From: Gordonia liuliyuniae
Lineage (GTDB): Bacteria > Actinomycetota > Actinomycetes > Mycobacteriales > Mycobacteriaceae
Direction of reading: 5' to 3'
Length of the DNA stretch: 64,000 nt
Assembly: GCF_021739025.1 (NCBI RefSeq)
Contig: NZ_JAKKOT010000003.1
Span: 372,001 to 436,000 of the forward strand
In this document: positions 15,001 to 25,663 of the stretch, in pieces
Numbering within the stretch: position 1 is the first letter of the stretch
Layout of the letters: every line of letters begins with the position of its first letter
Made by a program: the position numbers and the translations under genes
The notes under the pieces: generated by a model
What the model was told of the DNA's origin: nothing
What the model saw: the letters and a program-made list of their open reading frames with translations, nothing else
The model's database searches: none

Positions 15001-17531
15001 TCGCCCGGCACGGTGTGACCCACACGTTCCTGACGCCGTCGGTGCTCGCGACACTCGATCCGGCCCGGGTGCCGAGTCTGTCGTCGGTCGCCGCAGGCGG
15101 TGAAGCGGTGCCGCAGGCCGTGGTCGACCAGTGGTCGTCGGCCGTCGACCTGCATAACCTGTACGGTCCCACCGAGACGACCATCGGCATCACGATCAGC
15201 GCGAGGTTGCAGGTCGGCGAGCCGGTCCACCTCGGCGGCCCGATCGGCGGAGTCGATCTGATGGTGCTCGACGACCGGCTTCGGCCGGTCCCGGTCGGCA
15301 TACCGGGCGAACTGTACGTCGTCGGCAACGCGCTCTCGCGCGGGTACGCGGGCAAGCCCGGCCTGACCTCGGAACGGTTCGTCGCCGACCCGTACGGCAC
15401 GGCGGGCGCCCGCATGTACCGGACCGGCGACGTGGTGCGGTGGGCGACCGATCGTCACGGAGCGCTGACCCTCGAGTACACGGGCCGGTCCGACGAGCAG
15501 GTCAAGCTCCGTGGGCTCCGCATCGAACTCGGCGAGATCGAGGCGGTACTCGCCGGACATCCGGCGGTCGCGTCGGCTGTCGTCGTCGGTGTGGGCGGAT
15601 CCGTCGCCACGTCGCTCGCCGCCTACGTGGTGCTCGACGGCACCGTCGATCCGGGCGAGCTGCGCACGTTCGCGAGTCGAGCACTGCCCGCGCACATGGT
15701 TCCCGGATCGGTCACTGTGCTCGACGCATTGCCGTTGACGCCCGTCGGGAAACTCGACAAGCGGGCGCTGCCCGAGCCGGTCGTCGAGACCGGCGAGTTC
15801 GCGGCGCCGACCGGCCCGACCGAACTCGCCGTCGTCGAGGTTGCGGCCGCAGTCCTGGGCGTCGAGCCCGACACGGTGTCTGTCGACGCGAGCTTCTTCG
15901 AACTCGGCGGCGACTCGCTGTCGGCCGCACGATATGCGGCCCAGCTGTCCGACCGGACCGGCGCCGCGGTGTCGGTGCGCGACGTGTTCGGCGCGGACAC
16001 CGTGGCGGCACTCGCCTCGGTGATCGACGCCGCAGACGCCCGCCCGGCACTCGGGTCCGTGCGTGCGGTGTCGCCGCGCCCCGACGTCGTCCCGCTCTCG
16101 TTCGCCCAGCAGCGGATCTGGTTCATCGAGCAGTTCGCTCCCGGCACCGCTGCGTACAACATCCCGATCGGGGTGCGCCTGCACGGGGACCTCGACGCGG
16201 ACGCGATGCGCCGCGCGGTCTACGACGTGGTGGCACGCCACGAGATCCTCCGGACCACATTCGGGCAGTCGGCGGGCGAGCCGCACCAACTGGTCCACGA
16301 CGCTGGTACGCCGAAGGCCACCCCGGACTGGCAGGTCGTCGACACGATGGCCGCCGTCGAAGAGGCCGCAGCCACGGGTTTCGACGTGGCGGCGCAGGTG
16401 CCGTTCCGGGTCCGTCTGCTCCAGGTGGGTCCCGACGAGCACATTCTGTTCGCGGTGTTGCATCACCTGATCGGCGACGGCGAGTCGATGCGCCCGCTCA
16501 TCTCCGACATCGTCACCGCCTACCTCGCGCGGCAGGCCGGGCAGGCCCCGGCCTTCCCGCCGCTTCCGGTGCAGTTCGCCGACTACGCGATCTGGCAGCG
16601 CGAGACACTCGGCACGCCCGACGACCCGGATTCGGTGATCGGCGGCCAACTCGAGTATTGGGCCGAGCGTCTCGCGGCGTCGCCGGACGTGATCGATCTG
16701 CCTGCCGACCGGCCGCGGCCGCCGGTCGCGTCGCACCGCGGTGCGATGGTGCAGCTGCCGATCGACCGGACGACCGGTGCCCGGGTCGACGCGGTCGCCG
16801 CCGACTCCGGGGTCACACCCTTCATGGTCGTCCACGCGGCGCTCGCCGTGCTGGTGTCGCGGCTGGCCGCGACCGACGATGTCGCGGTCGCGACCCCGAT
16901 CGCCGGTCGCGGGCAGCGTGAGATCGAGCCGTTGGTCGGCATGTTCGTCAACACCCTGATCCTGCGGACGCCGATCCGGCCGCGGACACGGTTCGCGGAC
17001 CTGCTCGCCGACGTCCGTGACACCGACGTGGAGGCGTTCGACCACGCCGACGCACCGTTCGAGTCTGTCGTGGAGCGGGTGCAGCCCACCCGGTCCGAGG
17101 CGTTCGCGGCGCTCGCGCAGGTGATCGTGAGCCTCACCGATACCACCGCGTCGGGCGATGCGCCCGAGGTGGCAGGCCTGTCGGTGTCGGCCGTGCAACC
17201 GCCGGTCGTGCCCGCGAACTACGACCTGTCGGTGACGGTCGAGGCGAACCGGGGCGGCGACTGGGCGGTCCGGATCGTGTATGCGACCGACCTGTTCGAC
17301 GAAGCGACCGCGACAGTGTTCGGCGACCGCTTCATCACGATGCTCGACGAGTTCGCCACGAACCCGGACACGCCGATCTCGGCGGTGCCGTTGATGACAC
17401 GCGCCGAACGCGATCAGGTACTGCGGTGGTCGCGGGGACCGGAGCCGACCGGTTCGGCGCGCACATTGCCCGCCCTGAACACCCGAGTCCAGGAGAACAC
17501 CCGAGTACAGGAGGTGGATCAGCGTGACTGA
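3..17531 (+). CDS. Non-ribosomal peptide synthetase, multi-modular, 5' end cut by window
   Basis: A cytoplasmic assembly-line enzyme that activates amino acids as adenylates, loads them on carrier (T) domains and condenses them. Visible order by approximate base: A end with the A10 Lys (GKLDRDALP) to 160; T 165-370; E 420-1,750 ([10 protein letters not shown]); C 1,860-3,200; A 3,270-4,735; T to 4,990; C 5,030-6,400; A 6,480-7,980; T to 8,220; C 8,260-9,620; A 9,680-11,140; T to 11,400; E 11,420-12,800; C 12,880-14,200; A 14,290-15,770; T to 16,020; C 16,060-17,420. All C domains keep HHxxxDG. T domains before E read GGDSI. C domains after E ([18 protein letters not shown]) are of the type accepting D residues; the others (SFAQQRMWF) accept L. 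Hand-aligned specificity residues of the four complete A domains are DALFCGVMV, DPIVGGLIY, DAFVTALVW and DALFAGLIG; I assign no substrate. The protein ends in a C domain, so its last module is completed by the next protein. The product is unknown. Confidence 0.97.
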   Translation: MEAVERNLREHLADYMVPSAIMVLDELPRTAMGKLDRDALPAPVLTGHTAFVAPVGERETRIAEIIASLLGIDEVSATDSFFELGGDSIVSISLSAALRANGFDLRPRDIFEHRTARALALAAREASSDVLRELPGGGVGDTPLTPVMRWLLDRAPAVADLADYSQAAVLVLASDADPEQVRATFAAVAGAHPMLTARLHREQDTDIVRAGDAEFDADQQVVVGAADVDGAHRHAVSLLDPAAGRMFSAVTVPSAGRIVVAAHHLAVDTVSWSIIIGDLATAWAQASTGTPVEVAGEATSVRRWNTAIAEQPVARLDEAALWADRLGGVEAVTRRPILRRLVDPSVDRERDLTSHLLQIDADLAQTIVEDAPAAFGGTAQDVLIATLGRALAQWADPVSGDVDGVPILIEGHGRAEQIAPGADLGRTVGWFTAVSAVRVPTGTTSRIAAVKTVKEELATAADNGVGFGALRWGEIPDGAVTSDLRVLRTAALPEIAFNYLGVTRTADSDLTVSDPASLPPFAPAPETHRLPGSMAGGLVPVAGLAVNVSVRDQETGYLVDASLSHLPTIVDAADVDDICRLWMEELRGVADVLASDRPIGRTPSDIPGVELSQDEVDILDEQFAGWDVWRLTPLQAGLLFESDIAQAGASATEGPDPVDFYASQVRIDLDGPVDASRLQAAASTVLAQRAILRAAFVRTPDGTAVAVISPDATPEWAEFDMSGLADPAERAAAVDEIAARAAADHFDLSSPGAIRFALVRFEDTATLIVTNHHIVLDGWSGPILLAELFGAYAGVDTDQLGGADFDTYLRWLARQDREKGIAAWTRALTGFRGASLISTGVRPEGQRVSVDHRAMLGPAEFGALESLARTSGSTVSTILQLAWAVVLGRYTGQHTVVFGETVSGRPPEVDGIERMVGLFINTLPVQVELDDAESVADALTRLADAKLATLDYQYIGLPEISAALGEPVLFDSLVVYESYPVDAASLAAAGDLAGLSVASVQTSDATHYPVSVAAASHGNDLSLTIKHRPDLVPPGLAEAVADGLRTVLHQFSTDPRMPLGAVRLLSDTDRDRLLAVDTPPLVPQATLAELVTAAAARWPQRTAVVDDTGESLTYAELDRASNALARWLIDRGVGADDIVALAIGRSLDLHVCMWAVAKAGAGFLPVDTEYPADRIAFMLADSGANLGLSAGGAQPPAGADFTWTDIDDLSRNGLDGYCTDALTEGETAGRRFLDAVAYVIYTSGSTGVPKGVEVTGRGIAPYAAAHAAALDVADGGTVLSFASPSFDASVLELLLALAVGGTLHIRPPSAVGGVELEEFLTSRDIRHAFLTTRVTETLRPERTPLQMVCTGGENVPSELRNRWAPHARFHNVYGPSETTMVVSASSAKTLDAPMDIGGPLPGTGMVVLDNTLSGVPVGAVGELYILGPSLARGYRHRAGQTAGTFVACPFGEPGARMYRTGDLVRWIAGDDKGHLVLEHMGRSDFQVKLRGQRLELGDIEHVLDGHPEVRMAAVTAVTEGAQVTRLHAYVVLTDGASATPARLREHLADHLPGYMVPAGVMMLDEMPLTPVGKLDRAALPEIAIDASEDYVPPADDVETRVADIFADLLDIDRVGATDSFFEVGGDSLSATRLAARVGAALDTTVTVRDVFEAPTVRALAARATAATARGAAPIVADAVRPADVPLSFAQQRMWFINRYDAQSPAYNVPLTLRLRGELDVDALHGALIDVVTRHEVLRTCFPHRDGVPYQEVGDAAEVSSTLDWATVSDPDSLTAAATTGFDVTVDWPVRARLLASGPDDHVLLVVLHHIAFDGESMRPFVTDLVSAYTARRAGEAWTVPELDLQFADYALWQHRELGTVDDPESEIGRQLAYWQERLAGAPDVVELPTDRPRPAVASQRGAAHRFEIPASVAAQVTALAAAAGATEFMVVQAALAVLIARASGEGDVTVSTPVAGRGQQSLDDLVGMFVNTLVLRSRVDSTESFAALVGRIREIDLEAFAHADVPFEVVVDRVDPVRSEAFAPLSQIALTFERASMIELAGGALAAADSPVADIAGLRVDAVEPDRIPAKVDLTFAVAPAPDQAWEASIIYASDLFDPSTVARIVLRFVRVLDELTGNPAAAVGDADLLLETERGRLAALAGTDSARAALAGVDEDAIVSEMLTDHAARTPDAPALTLGDRTLTYRELHERVTLAARDLIAAGVGPEVAVAVCMPRSIELAIAFHAVLDAGGRYVPIDPQAPSERIAYLLRTSGAVVVLTDQPTDLPILSDVEFAALHLIRLDADRPLPPTGVQPLRQAERLGPIRPETSVYTVFTSGSTGLPKGVTISHGALRTMVDDDFRRFGFGPEDSVLFALAITFDPSVIDFLRPVADGGRSVMLRPDGERDPRYMLEVIRRERVTSVVLVPSLLAAMLDLATDEELAGLDALRALGVGGEALSPGLAAAVHERLPHVWLFNLYGPTETTIYSVVHRVVGAEGTIPLGAPVADTSSYVLDERLKPVPVGVVGELYHGGVRVARGYEARPGLTVDRFVADPFIESGMRMYRTGDLARWNRLGELEYIGRADFQVKLRGQRIELGEVEGVLARHPGVANVAAAVVDTPAGQQLVAYVSGAALDLATLKQHAVDTLPTFMRPGGWMLLDELPLNAAGKIDRRALPEPQFEADEYVAPADDTERIVAGIVANVLGVDRVSATASFFDVGGNSLSAARVAARVGDALGVDIAVRDMFESPTVRELVAHARSSDAAAVVPPIRAVTPRPDRLPLSFAQQRMWFINQFDTSASAYNVPIVLSLSGPVDAEAVAAAVADVVVRHEVLRTVFPADPDGVPHQVIADAADVRSRLDWTTTSDPGVLRSAVTDGFDVASGWPVRAVLLRENATAYTLAIVIHHIAGDGESLRPLVAALLAGYEARTRGVAPELGDLTVQIADYALWQRRHLGSVDDPHSVVGSQLAYWRNRLAGAPEALTLPTDRPRPAIRDARGADYEFAIPDDLASGIARIARAHQLTEFMVVHAALSVLAARLSGETEIAVGAAVAGRGAAELDELIGMFVNTVVLRTEVDLGADSATVLADIRDIDVAALSRTDLPFEELVDAVAGARDLSVSPLFQIGLTYQSTDHTAGQSTGQDQPIRVADIDVAWVDTDVATAKVDLSLGWSRRRAADGSTTVTGLFNYAVALFDEATIAQFADRLTAILQAFVDTPDLPVGDIDLTVAADPAPVLGDGASAQPMTLVDLLDRRVLDADAPAVRCDDRRLTYGEFEARSNALARQLIDRGVGPGDVVALGIGRGVDSVLAVWAVVKSGAAYVPVDPRLATDRVAHMLADADVRIGLTTEADRPSLSVGAWLSIDGDEMRRALDDTATAPLQSGERRREPMLDDLAYLIYTSGSTGLPKAVAVANRGVANLVAAQTSELGTAADSRVLHVASPSFDAAFFEMIWAYARGAELVVSPPDVYGGHELAQVVDGGAVTDLVITPTVLATLDPDDVPTVRTVTVAGEACPPDLAARWSIGRRMVNLYGPSETTVWATAGEVTTDRPVTIGLPVPGVTAMVLGPRLRPVPAGVTGELYLTGDALALGYLRRAGLTASRFVACDFTAPGARMYATGDLVRYTRHGDLEYVGRSDFQVKINGQRVELGEIDAVLAAQPGVAQAVTLDRVGADGRTRLISYLVARPGLAVDQTDVRGALAARLPGYMMPSAIVELDEMPTTVLGKLDRNALPAPPETQGDGVVPPADEVEASIAQVFAGVLGRTGVSVTESFFALGGDSIASIQLASALRAAGHPVSPRDIFENPTVRALAAVVDAAPLTLPEFDGGGSGDILPVPPMVRWMLDHVVDPGDADDFSQAVVVNLPSRVELDHLGAVVDAVVAVHPMLRAVLSTVDGRPALRSGAAEATPFVAIDTHRSVRDWDDAVLDAHRTALAALDPSHGTVFAAVGVRDDSGAGRLVVAAHHLAVDIVSWQTILADLAAADAQLTAGAHVELADEGTSARRWAGVLAELAERDSPDPDRADAHWLGHLPAAESVRLPGGGLDRVRDRQATVEAAGWQMPADLTESALTTLPALFGGAPIDVLVATFASAVQRVFGDDERRRVNLLLEGHGRQEQVAPGADLTRTVGWFTALEPIAIGVDDDPVHAVKAVRESRASHPDGGLSFGARRYLRPDSPLADAPLPEIGFNFAGAGRSGDVEPAFDGADLLVPVPGPVLPASVSGAMTALNALSVDVAVTGDEAGRRLDVSIAAPAAVLDRETSTLLAQTWQRELARLVARVDELGGKVGPSPMDVPGAGLTQPEIDDLVDRNPNAALWPLSPLQRGLFFQSEIVGDGLDVYITQAVLRLRGQVDVGRLRRALTTVIGRNAALRSTFVRTASGTPVTVVPDASTVRLEIAEPAADVAAVAAAERRNPFDVAEGPLIRFTLVAASHGESSLIVTNHHLVLDGWSGPLLLAEILSAYAGPADAAPQVTVDGYHRFLRWLGDTDSAADSAAWRDVLSDVAGPTLVGSGDRHRVDSEPLEVRTELDGGVGARIHARGRELGVTTSTLLQLGWAVLLSRLVDSPTVVFGETVAGRPAEVDGADATIGLFINTLPAAVTVGGGVSVADAAVAVQAAKTRVLGHQHIGLAEISEATGHPVLFDTLFVYESYPLDPATAGADGDQPSDALQLTGVDASDATHYPLTLSAAPHPGDDQSIALTLKFLPDQVPAERARSLVDTLGRILTVIGESGIGESGNGESGIGDLTLDDLALIDVPNAQAQGILPATAGAGTPPVLLPEMFTAAARRAPERSAVVDADGVELTYRELDERSNRLARMLIERGVGAERPVALAIRRSALLLTAIWAVAKTGGAYVPIDPDYPADRVAAMVEDSAAVLGLATADCGPLDSGPSSPDALEWVRLDDRDVAADVASRSPAPIGSAERLAPITPENLAYMIYTSGSTGRPKGVAVTHSGLANFAGQESVRLHAEQAPVVLGFASPSFDASVLEYLLATVNAGTIAYRPSDAVGGVALEAFIARHGVTHTFLTPSVLATLDPARVPSLSSVAAGGEAVPQAVVDQWSSAVDLHNLYGPTETTIGITISARLQVGEPVHLGGPIGGVDLMVLDDRLRPVPVGIPGELYVVGNALSRGYAGKPGLTSERFVADPYGTAGARMYRTGDVVRWATDRHGALTLEYTGRSDEQVKLRGLRIELGEIEAVLAGHPAVASAVVVGVGGSVATSLAAYVVLDGTVDPGELRTFASRALPAHMVPGSVTVLDALPLTPVGKLDKRALPEPVVETGEFAAPTGPTELAVVEVAAAVLGVEPDTVSVDASFFELGGDSLSAARYAAQLSDRTGAAVSVRDVFGADTVAALASVIDAADARPALGSVRAVSPRPDVVPLSFAQQRIWFIEQFAPGTAAYNIPIGVRLHGDLDADAMRRAVYDVVARHEILRTTFGQSAGEPHQLVHDAGTPKATPDWQVVDTMAAVEEAAATGFDVAAQVPFRVRLLQVGPDEHILFAVLHHLIGDGESMRPLISDIVTAYLARQAGQAPAFPPLPVQFADYAIWQRETLGTPDDPDSVIGGQLEYWAERLAASPDVIDLPADRPRPPVASHRGAMVQLPIDRTTGARVDAVAADSGVTPFMVVHAALAVLVSRLAATDDVAVATPIAGRGQREIEPLVGMFVNTLILRTPIRPRTRFADLLADVRDTDVEAFDHADAPFESVVERVQPTRSEAFAALAQVIVSLTDTTASGDAPEVAGLSVSAVQPPVVPANYDLSVTVEANRGGDWAVRIVYATDLFDEATATVFGDRFITMLDEFATNPDTPISAVPLMTRAERDQVLRWSRGPEPTGSARTLPALNTRVQENTRVQEVDQRD
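14136..14180 (+). repeat. Three tandem 15-bp units inside the NRPS linker
   Basis: Three consecutive 15-bp units (14,136-14,150, 14,151-14,165 and 14,166-14,180) begin GGTGAGAGCGGGA and differ only in the last two bases. They lie in the linker between a C domain and the following A domain, and encode a [15 protein letters not shown] pentapeptide run. The repeat stays in frame, so it lengthens the linker without disturbing the domains. It probably arose by slippage. Confidence 0.9.
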
Positions 17532-20500
17532 TCGAGTACGCGAGGAGACGTCGCAGCCGGTTCCGGGCATGGTCGCGCCGATCGTGCCGACCGACCGCGC
17601 GGCGATCGTGTTCGGCGAGCGCACCGTGTCGTACGGCGAGTTCGCCGATCGGGTGTCGACGCTGGCCCGCGCACTCATCGATGCGGGCGTCGGACCCGAG
17701 GTGGCTGTCGGCGTCCAGATGGACCGCTCCGTGGAGCTCATCGTCGCACTGCACGCGGTGTCGGCGGCGGGTGGGCAGTTCGTGCCGATGACCACCGACC
17801 TGCCCGACGACCGCTGCCGGTACATGGTCGAGACCGCGGGCGTCGCGCTGGTGCTGACCTCCGGTGATCCGCAATCGGTGCGCGACCGCTATCGCGGTCT
17901 CGCACCGGTGGTGGTCGTGGACTGCTCATCGCCGGCGGAGGCCGCCGCGCCGGTCCGGGACGAGGAGCGGTCGGGGCCGATCCGTCCGGACACCGCCGCC
18001 TACACCCTGTTCACGTCGGGATCGACAGGCCGCCCCAAGGGCGTGACGGTCTCGCACGCGGCGATCACCAACCGGCTGGCGGCGGAAGCGTCGCTGGGCA
18101 AGTTGACGACCAGCGACGTGGTCCTCCACAAGGCGCCGATCACGTTCGACATATCGGTCGTCGAGATCTTCGGGACCATCGCGACCGGGGCGACGCTCGT
18201 GGTGGCAGCGCCGGGCGCGCACGGCGACCCGACGGCCCTCGAGCACGTGATCGGTCGGACGGGCGTCACTGTCGCCTTCTTCGTCCCGCCGATGCTCGCC
18301 GCGTTCTGTGACGTCCTCGGCGACCGCGTCAGCACCCTCACGTCACTGCGCCGGATCACGTCCGGCGGCGAGGCGCTCGCCGCGGAACTCGTGTCTCGGG
18401 TGCGTCGGTCGCTGCCCGCCGTGCGATTGGAGAATCAGTACGGGCCGACCGAGGCGGCAGTCGACGTCACCTCCCACCACATCGTCGACGATCGTCCGAC
18501 GGTGCCGATCGGGAGCGCGCTGCCCGGAGTGACGACCTACGTACTCGACGACGCGCTCGGAGTGGTGCCTGTCGGGGTGCCGGGCGAACTGTATCTCGGT
18601 GGCCCCCAGGTGGCCCGCGGTTACGCGTCCCGCCCCGACCTCACCGCCGAACGTTTCGTCGCGGACCCGTTCGACGTGGCAGGCGGGCGACTGTATCGGA
18701 CCGGCGACCGGGTCCGCTGGAACGCCCGCGGCGAGATCGAATACCTCGGCCGCGTCGACTTCCAGGTGAAATTGCGCGGCCAGCGCCTGGAGATCGGCGA
18801 GGTGGAGGCGGCGCTCGCGGCCGTGCCCGGCGTGGTCCACGCGGCGGCCGCCGTCGTAGAGGCTCCGGGCGGGCCGCAACTCGTCGGATACCTCGCCCCG
18901 GACACCGTCGACGAGGCCGACGTCGCCGCGACGCTCGCCGAGCGGCTGCCCGACTACATGCGACCGACCACGTGGGTCCGGCTCGCGACGATGCCGTTGG
19001 GCGCCTCCGGAAAGGTCGACCGTCGCGCACTGCCGCGGCCGGAGTTCGGGAGCACCGAATACGTGGCGCCCGTCGGCGACGCCGAGGCCCTGGTCGCATC
19101 GGTCTTCGGCGACCTCCTCGGCCAGGACCTGGTGAGCGTCGTCGAATCGTTCTTCGACCTCGGCGGCAACTCGCTCGCCGCCACCCGACTCGCCGCGAGG
19201 GCAGCCGAAGCCCTCGACACCGAGGTGAGTGTTCGCGACGTGTTCGACGCGCCGACCGTGCGGGAACTCGTCGCGGCGGTCGCCGGCCGTGCGCGTGCCG
19301 CCGCGCCGATCACCGCGGTGGTCCCGCGACCGGCGCACATCCCGCTGTCGTTCGCGCAACAGCGGATGTGGTTCATCAACCAGCTCGAACCCGACTCCGC
19401 CGCGTACAACATTCCGCTCGCGGTGTGGATCGACGGCGACCTCGACGACGACACCTTCCGGGCCGCGCTGACCGATGTCCTCACCCGCCACGAGGTGCTG
19501 CGCACGGTGTTCGCCACCGGCCCGACCGGGAACGGGCAGCAGGTGATCACGCCGATCAGTCGGCTGACCGACCTGCTCGACGTCGCGGTCGTCGACCGTC
19601 TCGACGATGTGCTCGCCGCGGTGCACGCCGGGTTCGACGTCCGAACCGACCTTCCGATCCGAGCGCGTCTCATGCATCAAGGCGACCGGACGGCGCTCCT
19701 GCTGGTACTGCACCACATCGCGGGCGACGGACAGTCGCTCGCGCCGCTGCTACGCGACGTGGTGACCGCCTACCTCGCGCGGGCCGCGGGCTCGCCGCCG
19801 GCGTGGGAGCCTCGCCCAATCGAGTTCGCCGACTTCGCCCTCTGGCAGCACCGCGAACTCGGTTCCGTCGACGACACGGATTCGGTGGTCGGACGACAGC
19901 TCGACTACTGGGGCCCGCAGTTGACCGGACTGCCGGACGTCCTCGACCTGCCGACCGACCGGCCGCGACCCGCGGTCGCGACGATGGCGGGCGCGAAAGC
20001 AGAGTTCACCGTTCCCGCAGACGTAGCGGCCCGAATCAAGACGTTCGCCGCGCGTGTCGATGCGACACCGTTCATGGTGGTGCACGCCGGTCTCGCCGCG
20101 GTGCTCGCTCGCCTGGCGGCCGTCGACGACGTCGCCGTCGGAACACATGTCGGCGGCCGTGGGCAGGCCGTCCTCGACGATATGATCGGCATGTTCGTGA
20201 ACACGCTCGTCTTGCGGACTCAGGTGCGGAGTTCGATGAGCTTCACCGAACTGGTGCGACAAGCACGAGGCGTGGGACTGGACGCGCTGGCAAACGCCGA
20301 CGTCCCGTTCGAATACCTGGTCGAGCGCCTGGACCCGGCTCGATCGCAGGCGTTCGCGCCGCTCATGCAGGTGCAGCTCTCGTTCGACCAGGACAGCGGG
20401 GCAGATGTCGAACGGACTCGCTCCCTCGACGTCGCCGGGCTGACGGTGACCCCGATCGACCCGGGCGCCCCCGTCGCACAGGTCGACCTGACCGTCGGTG

Positions 20501-23346
20501 TCTGGACCGCGGGCGACGGCGAGGACTGGGCCGGCTCGATCATCTACGCGACCGACCTGTTCGACGAGTCGACGGTCGTCGCGTTCGCCGACCGCCTGGT
20601 GCGAATGCTCGACGACCTGACGGCGACACCGGACCGAGCGGTCGGCGACGTCGACTTGCGGACCGACGATGAACGGCGCGAGACCGACCGACTGGCCGTC
20701 GGAGCCTCCCACGACGTGGCGCCGTCCGTCCTGCCGGACCTGCTGTACTCGCAGATCGAGGCGTCGCCCGCAGCGACCGCCATCGTGTACGAGGGGCGGA
20801 GCATCGACTATGCGGAGTTCGGTGCATGGGTGAGCGCGCTGGCCCGCGACCTGATCGACGCGGGAGTCGGCCCCGATCGGGCGGTCGCCGTCTGCATGCC
20901 GCGCACGGTGGAGATGGTGCTGGCGATCCATGCGATCGGCGCCGCAGGCGGCGCGTACGTACCGATCGACACCGACGCGCCGAGTGAGCGTGTCGACTAC
21001 ATGCTCGCCACGTCGGGTGCGGCCACCGTGCTGGTGTCGGCGCACGCCGACGTCAGTCCCGCTATCGCCGAACTCGGCTCCACTGTGCGGATCGTGTCGG
21101 TCGACGCGCACAGCGCAGTCGATCGCGGCGACCCGCGGACGCTCCCGGTCACCGATGGCGACCGGATCTCGCCGCTGCGGACCGACAACGCCGCGTACAC
21201 CCTTTTCACGTCCGGATCGACGGGCCGCCCCAAGGGCGTCACTCTGTCGCACCGGGCGGTCGTCAACCGGCTGTGGTGGGGACTCGACGAGATGCCTCTC
21301 GATCGCACCGACGCCGTGCTGCTCAAGACGCCGTACACGTTCGACTGCTCGGTCCCGGAGATCTACGCGCCGCTCATGGTCGGCGCCCGCATGGTGGTCG
21401 CGAAGGCCGACGGGCATCTCGACCCCATGTACCTGTGCGACGTCATCACCGAGACCGGCGTGACGATGGTGCACTTCGTTCCGTCCATGCTCGCCGTGTT
21501 CCTCGACATCGCAGGCACCGAACGCGTTCGCGCGCTCACGAGCATCAGGTACGTGTCGACGACGGGTGAGGCGTTGCCCCCGTCGGTCGCCGCGCAGACT
21601 CGGTCCGCGCTTGCTCACGCCGCGCTCTACAACCTGTACGGCCCGACCGAAGCCGCAGTGGAGATCACCTTCGCGAACGTGGTGTCGGCGCACGCCGACG
21701 ACAGCACCGTCCCGATCGGCGTCCCGGTGTGGAACTCCACCGCGTACGTGCTCGACGACCGGCTCCGACCCGTCCCGCTCGGCACACCCGGCGAGCTGTA
21801 CGTCGGCGGCGTCCAAGTGGCGCGGGGGTACGCGGACCGTTCCGAACTGACAGCTGAGCGTTTCGTCGCCGACCCGTTCGGGATGCCAGGCTCGCGCCTG
21901 TACCGGACCGGCGACCTCGTGCGACACGGTGCGGGTGGAGCCCTGGAGTACTTGGGTCGCACCGACTTCCAAGTGAAGCTCCGCGGCCAACGCATCGAAC
22001 TCGGTGAGATCGAAGCGGTGCTCAACGGCATCGACTCGGTGATGCACGCGGCCGCGACGGTGGCGACGGCACCCGGTGGCGGCGACCATCTCGTCGCCTA
22101 TCTCGCCGGTGTGCCGGGCCAGGACGTCGACCTCGACGACGTTCGCGCGCAGACCGCTCACTCGTTGCCGGAGTACATGCGCCCGACCGTCTGGACGGTG
22201 ATCGACGAGATCGTGTTGAACACGGCGGGCAAGATCGACCGCAAGGCGCTGCCGACACCCGACTTCGCCGCGTCGGACGAGGAGTACGTCGAACCCGACG
22301 GTGACGCGGAGACGATTCTCGCCGACATCTTCGCCGACGTGCTCGGCATCGAGAAGACGTCGGCCACGGCGAGCTTCTTCAGTTTGGGCGGCAACTCATT
22401 GTCTGCCACCAGGGTGCTTGCCGCCGTGCGTGAACGACTCGACCCAGACGCGCAGCTGGGCTGGCTGTTCGACGACCCGACCGTCCGCGGGCTCGCGGCG
22501 CGGATCGACGCGCAGCAGCGAGGTGTGGACGCCGGTGCGTCGGTGCTCCTCGGCCTGCGGACCGAAGGCCGCCGACCGCCGTTGTTCTGTGTCCATCCGG
22601 CAGGCGGCCTGGCGTGGTTCTACGGCGGGCTGGCGCCGCACCTCGCCGACCGCCCCATCTACGGGCTGCAGGATCCGGCGGTGGTCGCGGGCGAACCGGA
22701 ACTGGCCTCGATCACCGAGCTGGCGAAACGCTATGTCGACGAGATCCGGCGCGTGTCGCCGACCGGCCCCTACCACCTGCTGGGCTGGTCGCTCGGCGGC
22801 CTCGTCGCGCACGCGATGGCAGTCGAGCTCCAGGGCCGCGGCGAGACGGTCGACTTCCTCGCGGTGATGGATGCTGCGCCCGCGGGCGACGATGACCTGC
22901 CCGCCCATCACCACGCGGCCCCGGCGTCTGAGACGTCGGCGCAGGACGTCGTCGGCGACCTGCTGGGCGGTTGGCGCGAACTGTTCAACCTTCCGGAGGA
23001 GTCCTCGGCGGCGGGGGCAGACGATGTCGCGGACGTGGTGCGGACGTCGATCGTCCGCACCGGACTGTTGACGGAGGACCAGGTCCAGCGGGTGATGGAC
23101 AGTTTCGTGCGCTCAGATGCGATGACTCCGACGCACCGGGCCGACGTGTTCGACGGGCCGTTGCACCTGTTCACTGCGGTGCGTGACAAGCCGGAAGGGA
23201 CGGACCTGGCCGCGCGGTGGCGGCCGTTCGTCTCCGGACGAGTCCTCGGCACCGACGTGGACACACACCATCTCGGGATGGCCGACGAGGACTCGTTGGC
23301 GGTGATCGGACCGGTGATCGAGGCTGCGTTGCACCGGCTGAGATGA
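17524..23346 (+). CDS. Non-ribosomal peptide synthetase, terminal subunit A-T-C-A-T-TE
   Basis: The terminating subunit of the assembly line. The GTG start overlaps the end of the previous gene by 8 bases, so the two are translationally coupled. Domains by residue: A about 15-505, T about 510-580 (DLGGNSL), C about 595-1,055 (HHIAGDG), A about 1,070-1,575, T about 1,585-1,660 (SLGGNSL), thioesterase about 1,675-1,940. The thioesterase has the nucleophile motif GWSLGG (Ser1756) and a likely catalytic His1916 in HHLGM, and would release the peptide by hydrolysis or cyclisation. Both C domains are the L-accepting SFAQQRMWF type. Hand-aligned A-domain specificity residues are DIVFTGQVD and DCPHSTLVE; neither matches a code I can name. 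The protein starts with an A domain that must work with the C domain ending the upstream protein, an unusual split inside a module. Confidence 0.97.
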   Translation: MTDRVREETSQPVPGMVAPIVPTDRAAIVFGERTVSYGEFADRVSTLARALIDAGVGPEVAVGVQMDRSVELIVALHAVSAAGGQFVPMTTDLPDDRCRYMVETAGVALVLTSGDPQSVRDRYRGLAPVVVVDCSSPAEAAAPVRDEERSGPIRPDTAAYTLFTSGSTGRPKGVTVSHAAITNRLAAEASLGKLTTSDVVLHKAPITFDISVVEIFGTIATGATLVVAAPGAHGDPTALEHVIGRTGVTVAFFVPPMLAAFCDVLGDRVSTLTSLRRITSGGEALAAELVSRVRRSLPAVRLENQYGPTEAAVDVTSHHIVDDRPTVPIGSALPGVTTYVLDDALGVVPVGVPGELYLGGPQVARGYASRPDLTAERFVADPFDVAGGRLYRTGDRVRWNARGEIEYLGRVDFQVKLRGQRLEIGEVEAALAAVPGVVHAAAAVVEAPGGPQLVGYLAPDTVDEADVAATLAERLPDYMRPTTWVRLATMPLGASGKVDRRALPRPEFGSTEYVAPVGDAEALVASVFGDLLGQDLVSVVESFFDLGGNSLAATRLAARAAEALDTEVSVRDVFDAPTVRELVAAVAGRARAAAPITAVVPRPAHIPLSFAQQRMWFINQLEPDSAAYNIPLAVWIDGDLDDDTFRAALTDVLTRHEVLRTVFATGPTGNGQQVITPISRLTDLLDVAVVDRLDDVLAAVHAGFDVRTDLPIRARLMHQGDRTALLLVLHHIAGDGQSLAPLLRDVVTAYLARAAGSPPAWEPRPIEFADFALWQHRELGSVDDTDSVVGRQLDYWGPQLTGLPDVLDLPTDRPRPAVATMAGAKAEFTVPADVAARIKTFAARVDATPFMVVHAGLAAVLARLAAVDDVAVGTHVGGRGQAVLDDMIGMFVNTLVLRTQVRSSMSFTELVRQARGVGLDALANADVPFEYLVERLDPARSQAFAPLMQVQLSFDQDSGADVERTRSLDVAGLTVTPIDPGAPVAQVDLTVGVWTAGDGEDWAGSIIYATDLFDESTVVAFADRLVRMLDDLTATPDRAVGDVDLRTDDERRETDRLAVGASHDVAPSVLPDLLYSQIEASPAATAIVYEGRSIDYAEFGAWVSALARDLIDAGVGPDRAVAVCMPRTVEMVLAIHAIGAAGGAYVPIDTDAPSERVDYMLATSGAATVLVSAHADVSPAIAELGSTVRIVSVDAHSAVDRGDPRTLPVTDGDRISPLRTDNAAYTLFTSGSTGRPKGVTLSHRAVVNRLWWGLDEMPLDRTDAVLLKTPYTFDCSVPEIYAPLMVGARMVVAKADGHLDPMYLCDVITETGVTMVHFVPSMLAVFLDIAGTERVRALTSIRYVSTTGEALPPSVAAQTRSALAHAALYNLYGPTEAAVEITFANVVSAHADDSTVPIGVPVWNSTAYVLDDRLRPVPLGTPGELYVGGVQVARGYADRSELTAERFVADPFGMPGSRLYRTGDLVRHGAGGALEYLGRTDFQVKLRGQRIELGEIEAVLNGIDSVMHAAATVATAPGGGDHLVAYLAGVPGQDVDLDDVRAQTAHSLPEYMRPTVWTVIDEIVLNTAGKIDRKALPTPDFAASDEEYVEPDGDAETILADIFADVLGIEKTSATASFFSLGGNSLSATRVLAAVRERLDPDAQLGWLFDDPTVRGLAARIDAQQRGVDAGASVLLGLRTEGRRPPLFCVHPAGGLAWFYGGLAPHLADRPIYGLQDPAVVAGEPELASITELAKRYVDEIRRVSPTGPYHLLGWSLGGLVAHAMAVELQGRGETVDFLAVMDAAPAGDDDLPAHHHAAPASETSAQDVVGDLLGGWRELFNLPEESSAAGADDVADVVRTSIVRTGLLTEDQVQRVMDSFVRSDAMTPTHRADVFDGPLHLFTAVRDKPEGTDLAARWRPFVSGRVLGTDVDTHHLGMADEDSLAVIGPVIEAALHRLR

Positions 23347-23423
23347 CGGCGCGTCCGCGTCGGCGAGGGAGCGCGACACCGCAAGTGCATGACGCGCCGC
23401 GGCGGTAACCTACTGGAGAATTG

Positions 23424-23439
23424 TGCACGAATGCGTGCA
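23424..23439 (+). promoter_or_regulatory. Inverted repeat upstream of the MbtH-like gene
   Basis: TGCACG-AATG-CGTGCA is a perfect 6-bp inverted repeat ending 16 bases before the MbtH-like start codon. It lies in the 109-base gap after the terminal NRPS gene. It could be an operator or a small hairpin near the ribosome binding site (GAGAAAGGA). No regulator can be named. Confidence 0.35.
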
Positions 23440-23455
23440 TGGAGAAAGGACAGAC

Positions 23456-23677
23456 ATGACCAACCCGTTCGATGACGAAGACGGCCGGTTCTACGTGCTT
23501 GTGAACGAGGAGAACCAGCATTCGCTGTGGCCGACGTTCGCCGATATCCCGGCAGGCTGGACCAAAGTGTTCGGCGAGGACTCGCGTGCTGCGTGCCTGG
23601 AATACGTGGAGAAGAACTGGACCGATCTGCGTCCGCAAAGTCTCATCGACGCGATGGAAGCCGACAAGTCAAAATAG
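23456..23677 (+). CDS. mbtH: MbtH-like protein
   Basis: A 73-residue MbtH-family protein. Members bind NRPS adenylation domains and aid their folding and activity. The family signature is clear: [20 protein letters not shown], then [13 protein letters not shown] and NWTDLRP, with the conserved Ser, Trp and Pro residues present. The ATG at 23,456 was chosen because GAGAAAGGA lies just upstream and the protein begins directly at the family's NPFD motif. It lies 109 bases after the terminal synthetase and very probably serves that assembly line. Confidence 0.96.
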   Translation: MTNPFDDEDGRFYVLVNEENQHSLWPTFADIPAGWTKVFGEDSRAACLEYVEKNWTDLRPQSLIDAMEADKSK

Positions 23678-23731
23678 CCTTGGTGGACGTAGCGAGCCGT
23701 TTTGGGGTAACGGTTTCATAACAGATTTGTA

Positions 23732-23754
23732 CGTTCGAACGACAAGGATCCTTG
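23732..23754. promoter_or_regulatory. Two adjacent perfect palindromes in the post-mbtH intergenic region
   Basis: The 267-base gap 23,678-23,944 is less GC-rich than its surroundings and holds CGTTCGAACG (23,732-23,741) next to CAAGGATCCTTG (23,743-23,754), both perfect palindromes. They lie between the MbtH-like gene and the next small gene. A regulator site is possible. I see no confident promoter hexamers and nothing else in the gap. Confidence 0.3.
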
Positions 23755-23944
23755 ATCGCCCCAGGTCATGGAATCTGGAACGATTGCGATTCAGTTGATC
23801 GAATGAACAAGTTTGCTGGTCGTGAGCTGTGAAGTCTAGCGGGTGAGTCATCCCTAAGTTACGCTGACGTAGGGCCCAAGGCGTACAGCCTTTCACCGGC
23901 AGGTGCGGCGCTTGGGGGACGCAGTGAGACGGAGGGATCGGGCG

Positions 23945-24298
23945 ATGGGCACGACCAATCAAGCCATTCGCGATCGGTGGATTGCCGACCTGTGCATCCA
24001 TGTGGCAGACCGGTCGGAGACCGGCAGCTGGATGGTCGCGGTCCGACATAGCGGCGACGCCGTGACCTTCGGCGCTCTGGAAGCAGCGATCAACGACTAC
24101 CGACGCATCGTCGGGACACACGGGATGTCCCTCGAAAGCGCTCTCACCGGTGCGCTGCTTCATACCGCGCCGAGCCTCGTCGACCTCGAACCCGCCGAGC
24201 GCGCCAGCGTCGTCGACCAGATGATTCGCTGGCTCGGCCGCGATGTCGCCGCCGCACCGGCTGTGACTGCGGCGCCGACCCTGCGATCGGTCGGCTGA
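23945..24298 (+). CDS. Hypothetical 117-residue protein
   Basis: I do not recognise the family. The protein is soluble, with no signal peptide or membrane segment, and its middle (about 40-95) is rich in Ala, Leu and Glu and probably helical. The C-terminus is an Ala/Pro-rich tail. The ATG at 23,945 is favoured because GGAGGGA lies 7 bases upstream; a GTG at 23,903 would add 14 residues. It is a single-gene unit, followed closely by a strong terminator hairpin. Base usage matches its neighbours. Confidence 0.7.
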   Translation: MGTTNQAIRDRWIADLCIHVADRSETGSWMVAVRHSGDAVTFGALEAAINDYRRIVGTHGMSLESALTGALLHTAPSLVDLEPAERASVVDQMIRWLGRDVAAAPAVTAAPTLRSVG

Positions 24299-24320
24299 CT
24301 CGCACACCCCGCACTGACTT

Positions 24321-24366
24321 CGAATCGGTCCGCCGGTCTGATTCAGACCGGCGGACCGATTCGTTT
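24321..24366 (+). terminator. Perfect 20-bp hairpin terminator
   Basis: CGAATCGGTCCGCCGGTCTG pairs perfectly with its complement across a 3-base ATT loop (24,321-24,363) and is followed by TTT. It starts 23 bases after the stop of the 117-residue protein and ends about 60 bases before the first kinase gene, isolating the two units. Confidence 0.85.
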
Positions 24367-24424
24367 CTGCGGCGCAGCCCCTCATGCGATTATGAGGTGC
24401 CGAATCGAGAGGAGCGCGCCGCGA

Positions 24425-25663
24425 GTGTTCACCGATCAGCCGAACATGCCTCTCGTACGTCGGCTCGCTACCGTCGTGAGCGGTGCCGAGACAGGCCGCT
24501 CGTCCCTGCAGACGCTCCAGGCGGTCGGATCGGCGATCGCCGGCGCCGCATACTTCGTCTACCTGATCGCGGCCACCAGTTCGTTCGCCAGGTTCGGCGG
24601 TCTCGCCGCATCGTGGTGGCTCCCGCTGAGCATGGTCGTCGTGGTGGCGAGCGGACTCGGCCTGTTCTGGGTGGGAGTCAGCGGCCGACTCGACCGTCTC
24701 CTGCCCGTCGCCGCCGCCGCCGCGATCGCGTACCTGGTCCTCATGACGTTGTGGTTCGTCGCGTGGAACGGGACGTCCACTCGGAGCGGCGACGCCGACC
24801 CGACGATCATCGTCTGGTTCACGATCATTCCCGCGCTGGCGTGTCTGGCGCTGGTCCTCGCCGAACGACCCGTCCTGGCGGTCACCAACCTGGTCGTCGC
24901 AGGCGCGCTGAGCGAAGCCGTCGCCTCGGCGGGCGACTACGGTCTGGACACGGTCCTTCGGTCGGTGTGGTCGATCGCGTGGTGCGCGGTCTTCCTGGCG
25001 ATGGGCGCCACCAGCGTCGCCTTCGCCCGCCGACTCGATCAGACCCGGTCGGCGACCGTGGCGGCCGCCCGCGACCTCGCACGCGAGGACATCCGCGACA
25101 TCGAGAGCCGGCGCGCCGACGCTCTCGTCCACGACCGGATCATCGCCTTCCTGCTCGCCCTCCCGCCGGGGCGCCCGACGTCTGCGACGAGGTCCGCGGC
25201 AGCGGCGGTACTCCATGAACTCGACCACTGGTGGGACGAGCCGATCGAGGCGGACGCCCCGGTCGACGCTCGAGAGTTCGTCCAACGACTTCGGACCACC
25301 GTGGCGCGGCTGGGCGCCGACGTCGCCGTCCGCGCGGACGTCGATGCGTCGGTCACGGCTCGCTATCACGGCGACACGACCCCGGCGCTCCTGGACTCGG
25401 CGGCCGAAGCCGTCCGCAACTTCCACCGGCACGCGGGTGCGGAGGCATCGTGCGTGGTGCTCGCCGTGGTGCATGACGACGAGATCACCGTGACCGTCGC
25501 CGACGACGGCATCGGCTACGACCCGGACGAGACTCCACCCGGCAGGCTCGGCGTCTCGTTCGGCATCACCGGCCGCATGGCTGCCGTCCCCGGCGGGTCG
25601 AGCAGCGTCCTCAGTGCGCCCGGCCACGGCACCCGCGTGCGTCTGCGGTGGGAGAGGCCGTGA
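24425..25663 (+). CDS. Membrane sensor histidine kinase-like protein (pair A kinase)
   Basis: 412 residues. About six hydrophobic segments fall in residues 33-200, followed by a DHp-like helix and a HATPase_c domain. The candidate phospho-acceptor is His236 in ALVHDRIIAFL, placed like the HD motif of NarL/DesK-type (HisKA_3) kinases. The ATP-binding site has an N-box (EAVRN, Asn332), a G1 box (VADDGIGYDP, 358-367) and a G2-like SAPGHGT (397-403). There is no separate extracellular sensor domain, so the stimulus is probably sensed in or at the membrane. GTG 24,425 was chosen because GAGAGGAG lies about 10 bases upstream; an ATG at 24,392 lacks such a site. Its stop overlaps the next GTG by four bases. 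The cognate response regulator is not adjacent; the nearest is at 31,528. Confidence 0.85.
   Translation: MFTDQPNMPLVRRLATVVSGAETGRSSLQTLQAVGSAIAGAAYFVYLIAATSSFARFGGLAASWWLPLSMVVVVASGLGLFWVGVSGRLDRLLPVAAAAAIAYLVLMTLWFVAWNGTSTRSGDADPTIIVWFTIIPALACLALVLAERPVLAVTNLVVAGALSEAVASAGDYGLDTVLRSVWSIAWCAVFLAMGATSVAFARRLDQTRSATVAAARDLAREDIRDIESRRADALVHDRIIAFLLALPPGRPTSATRSAAAAVLHELDHWWDEPIEADAPVDAREFVQRLRTTVARLGADVAVRADVDASVTARYHGDTTPALLDSAAEAVRNFHRHAGAEASCVVLAVVHDDEITVTVADDGIGYDPDETPPGRLGVSFGITGRMAAVPGGSSSVLSAPGHGTRVRLRWERP

Noticed and set aside
14922-17825. A long minus-strand open frame (967 codons) opposite the NRPS genes
   Set aside because: It is antisense to clear C-A-T domains; long antisense frames are normal at this GC content. 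The translation is Arg/Gly/Asp-rich with no domain.
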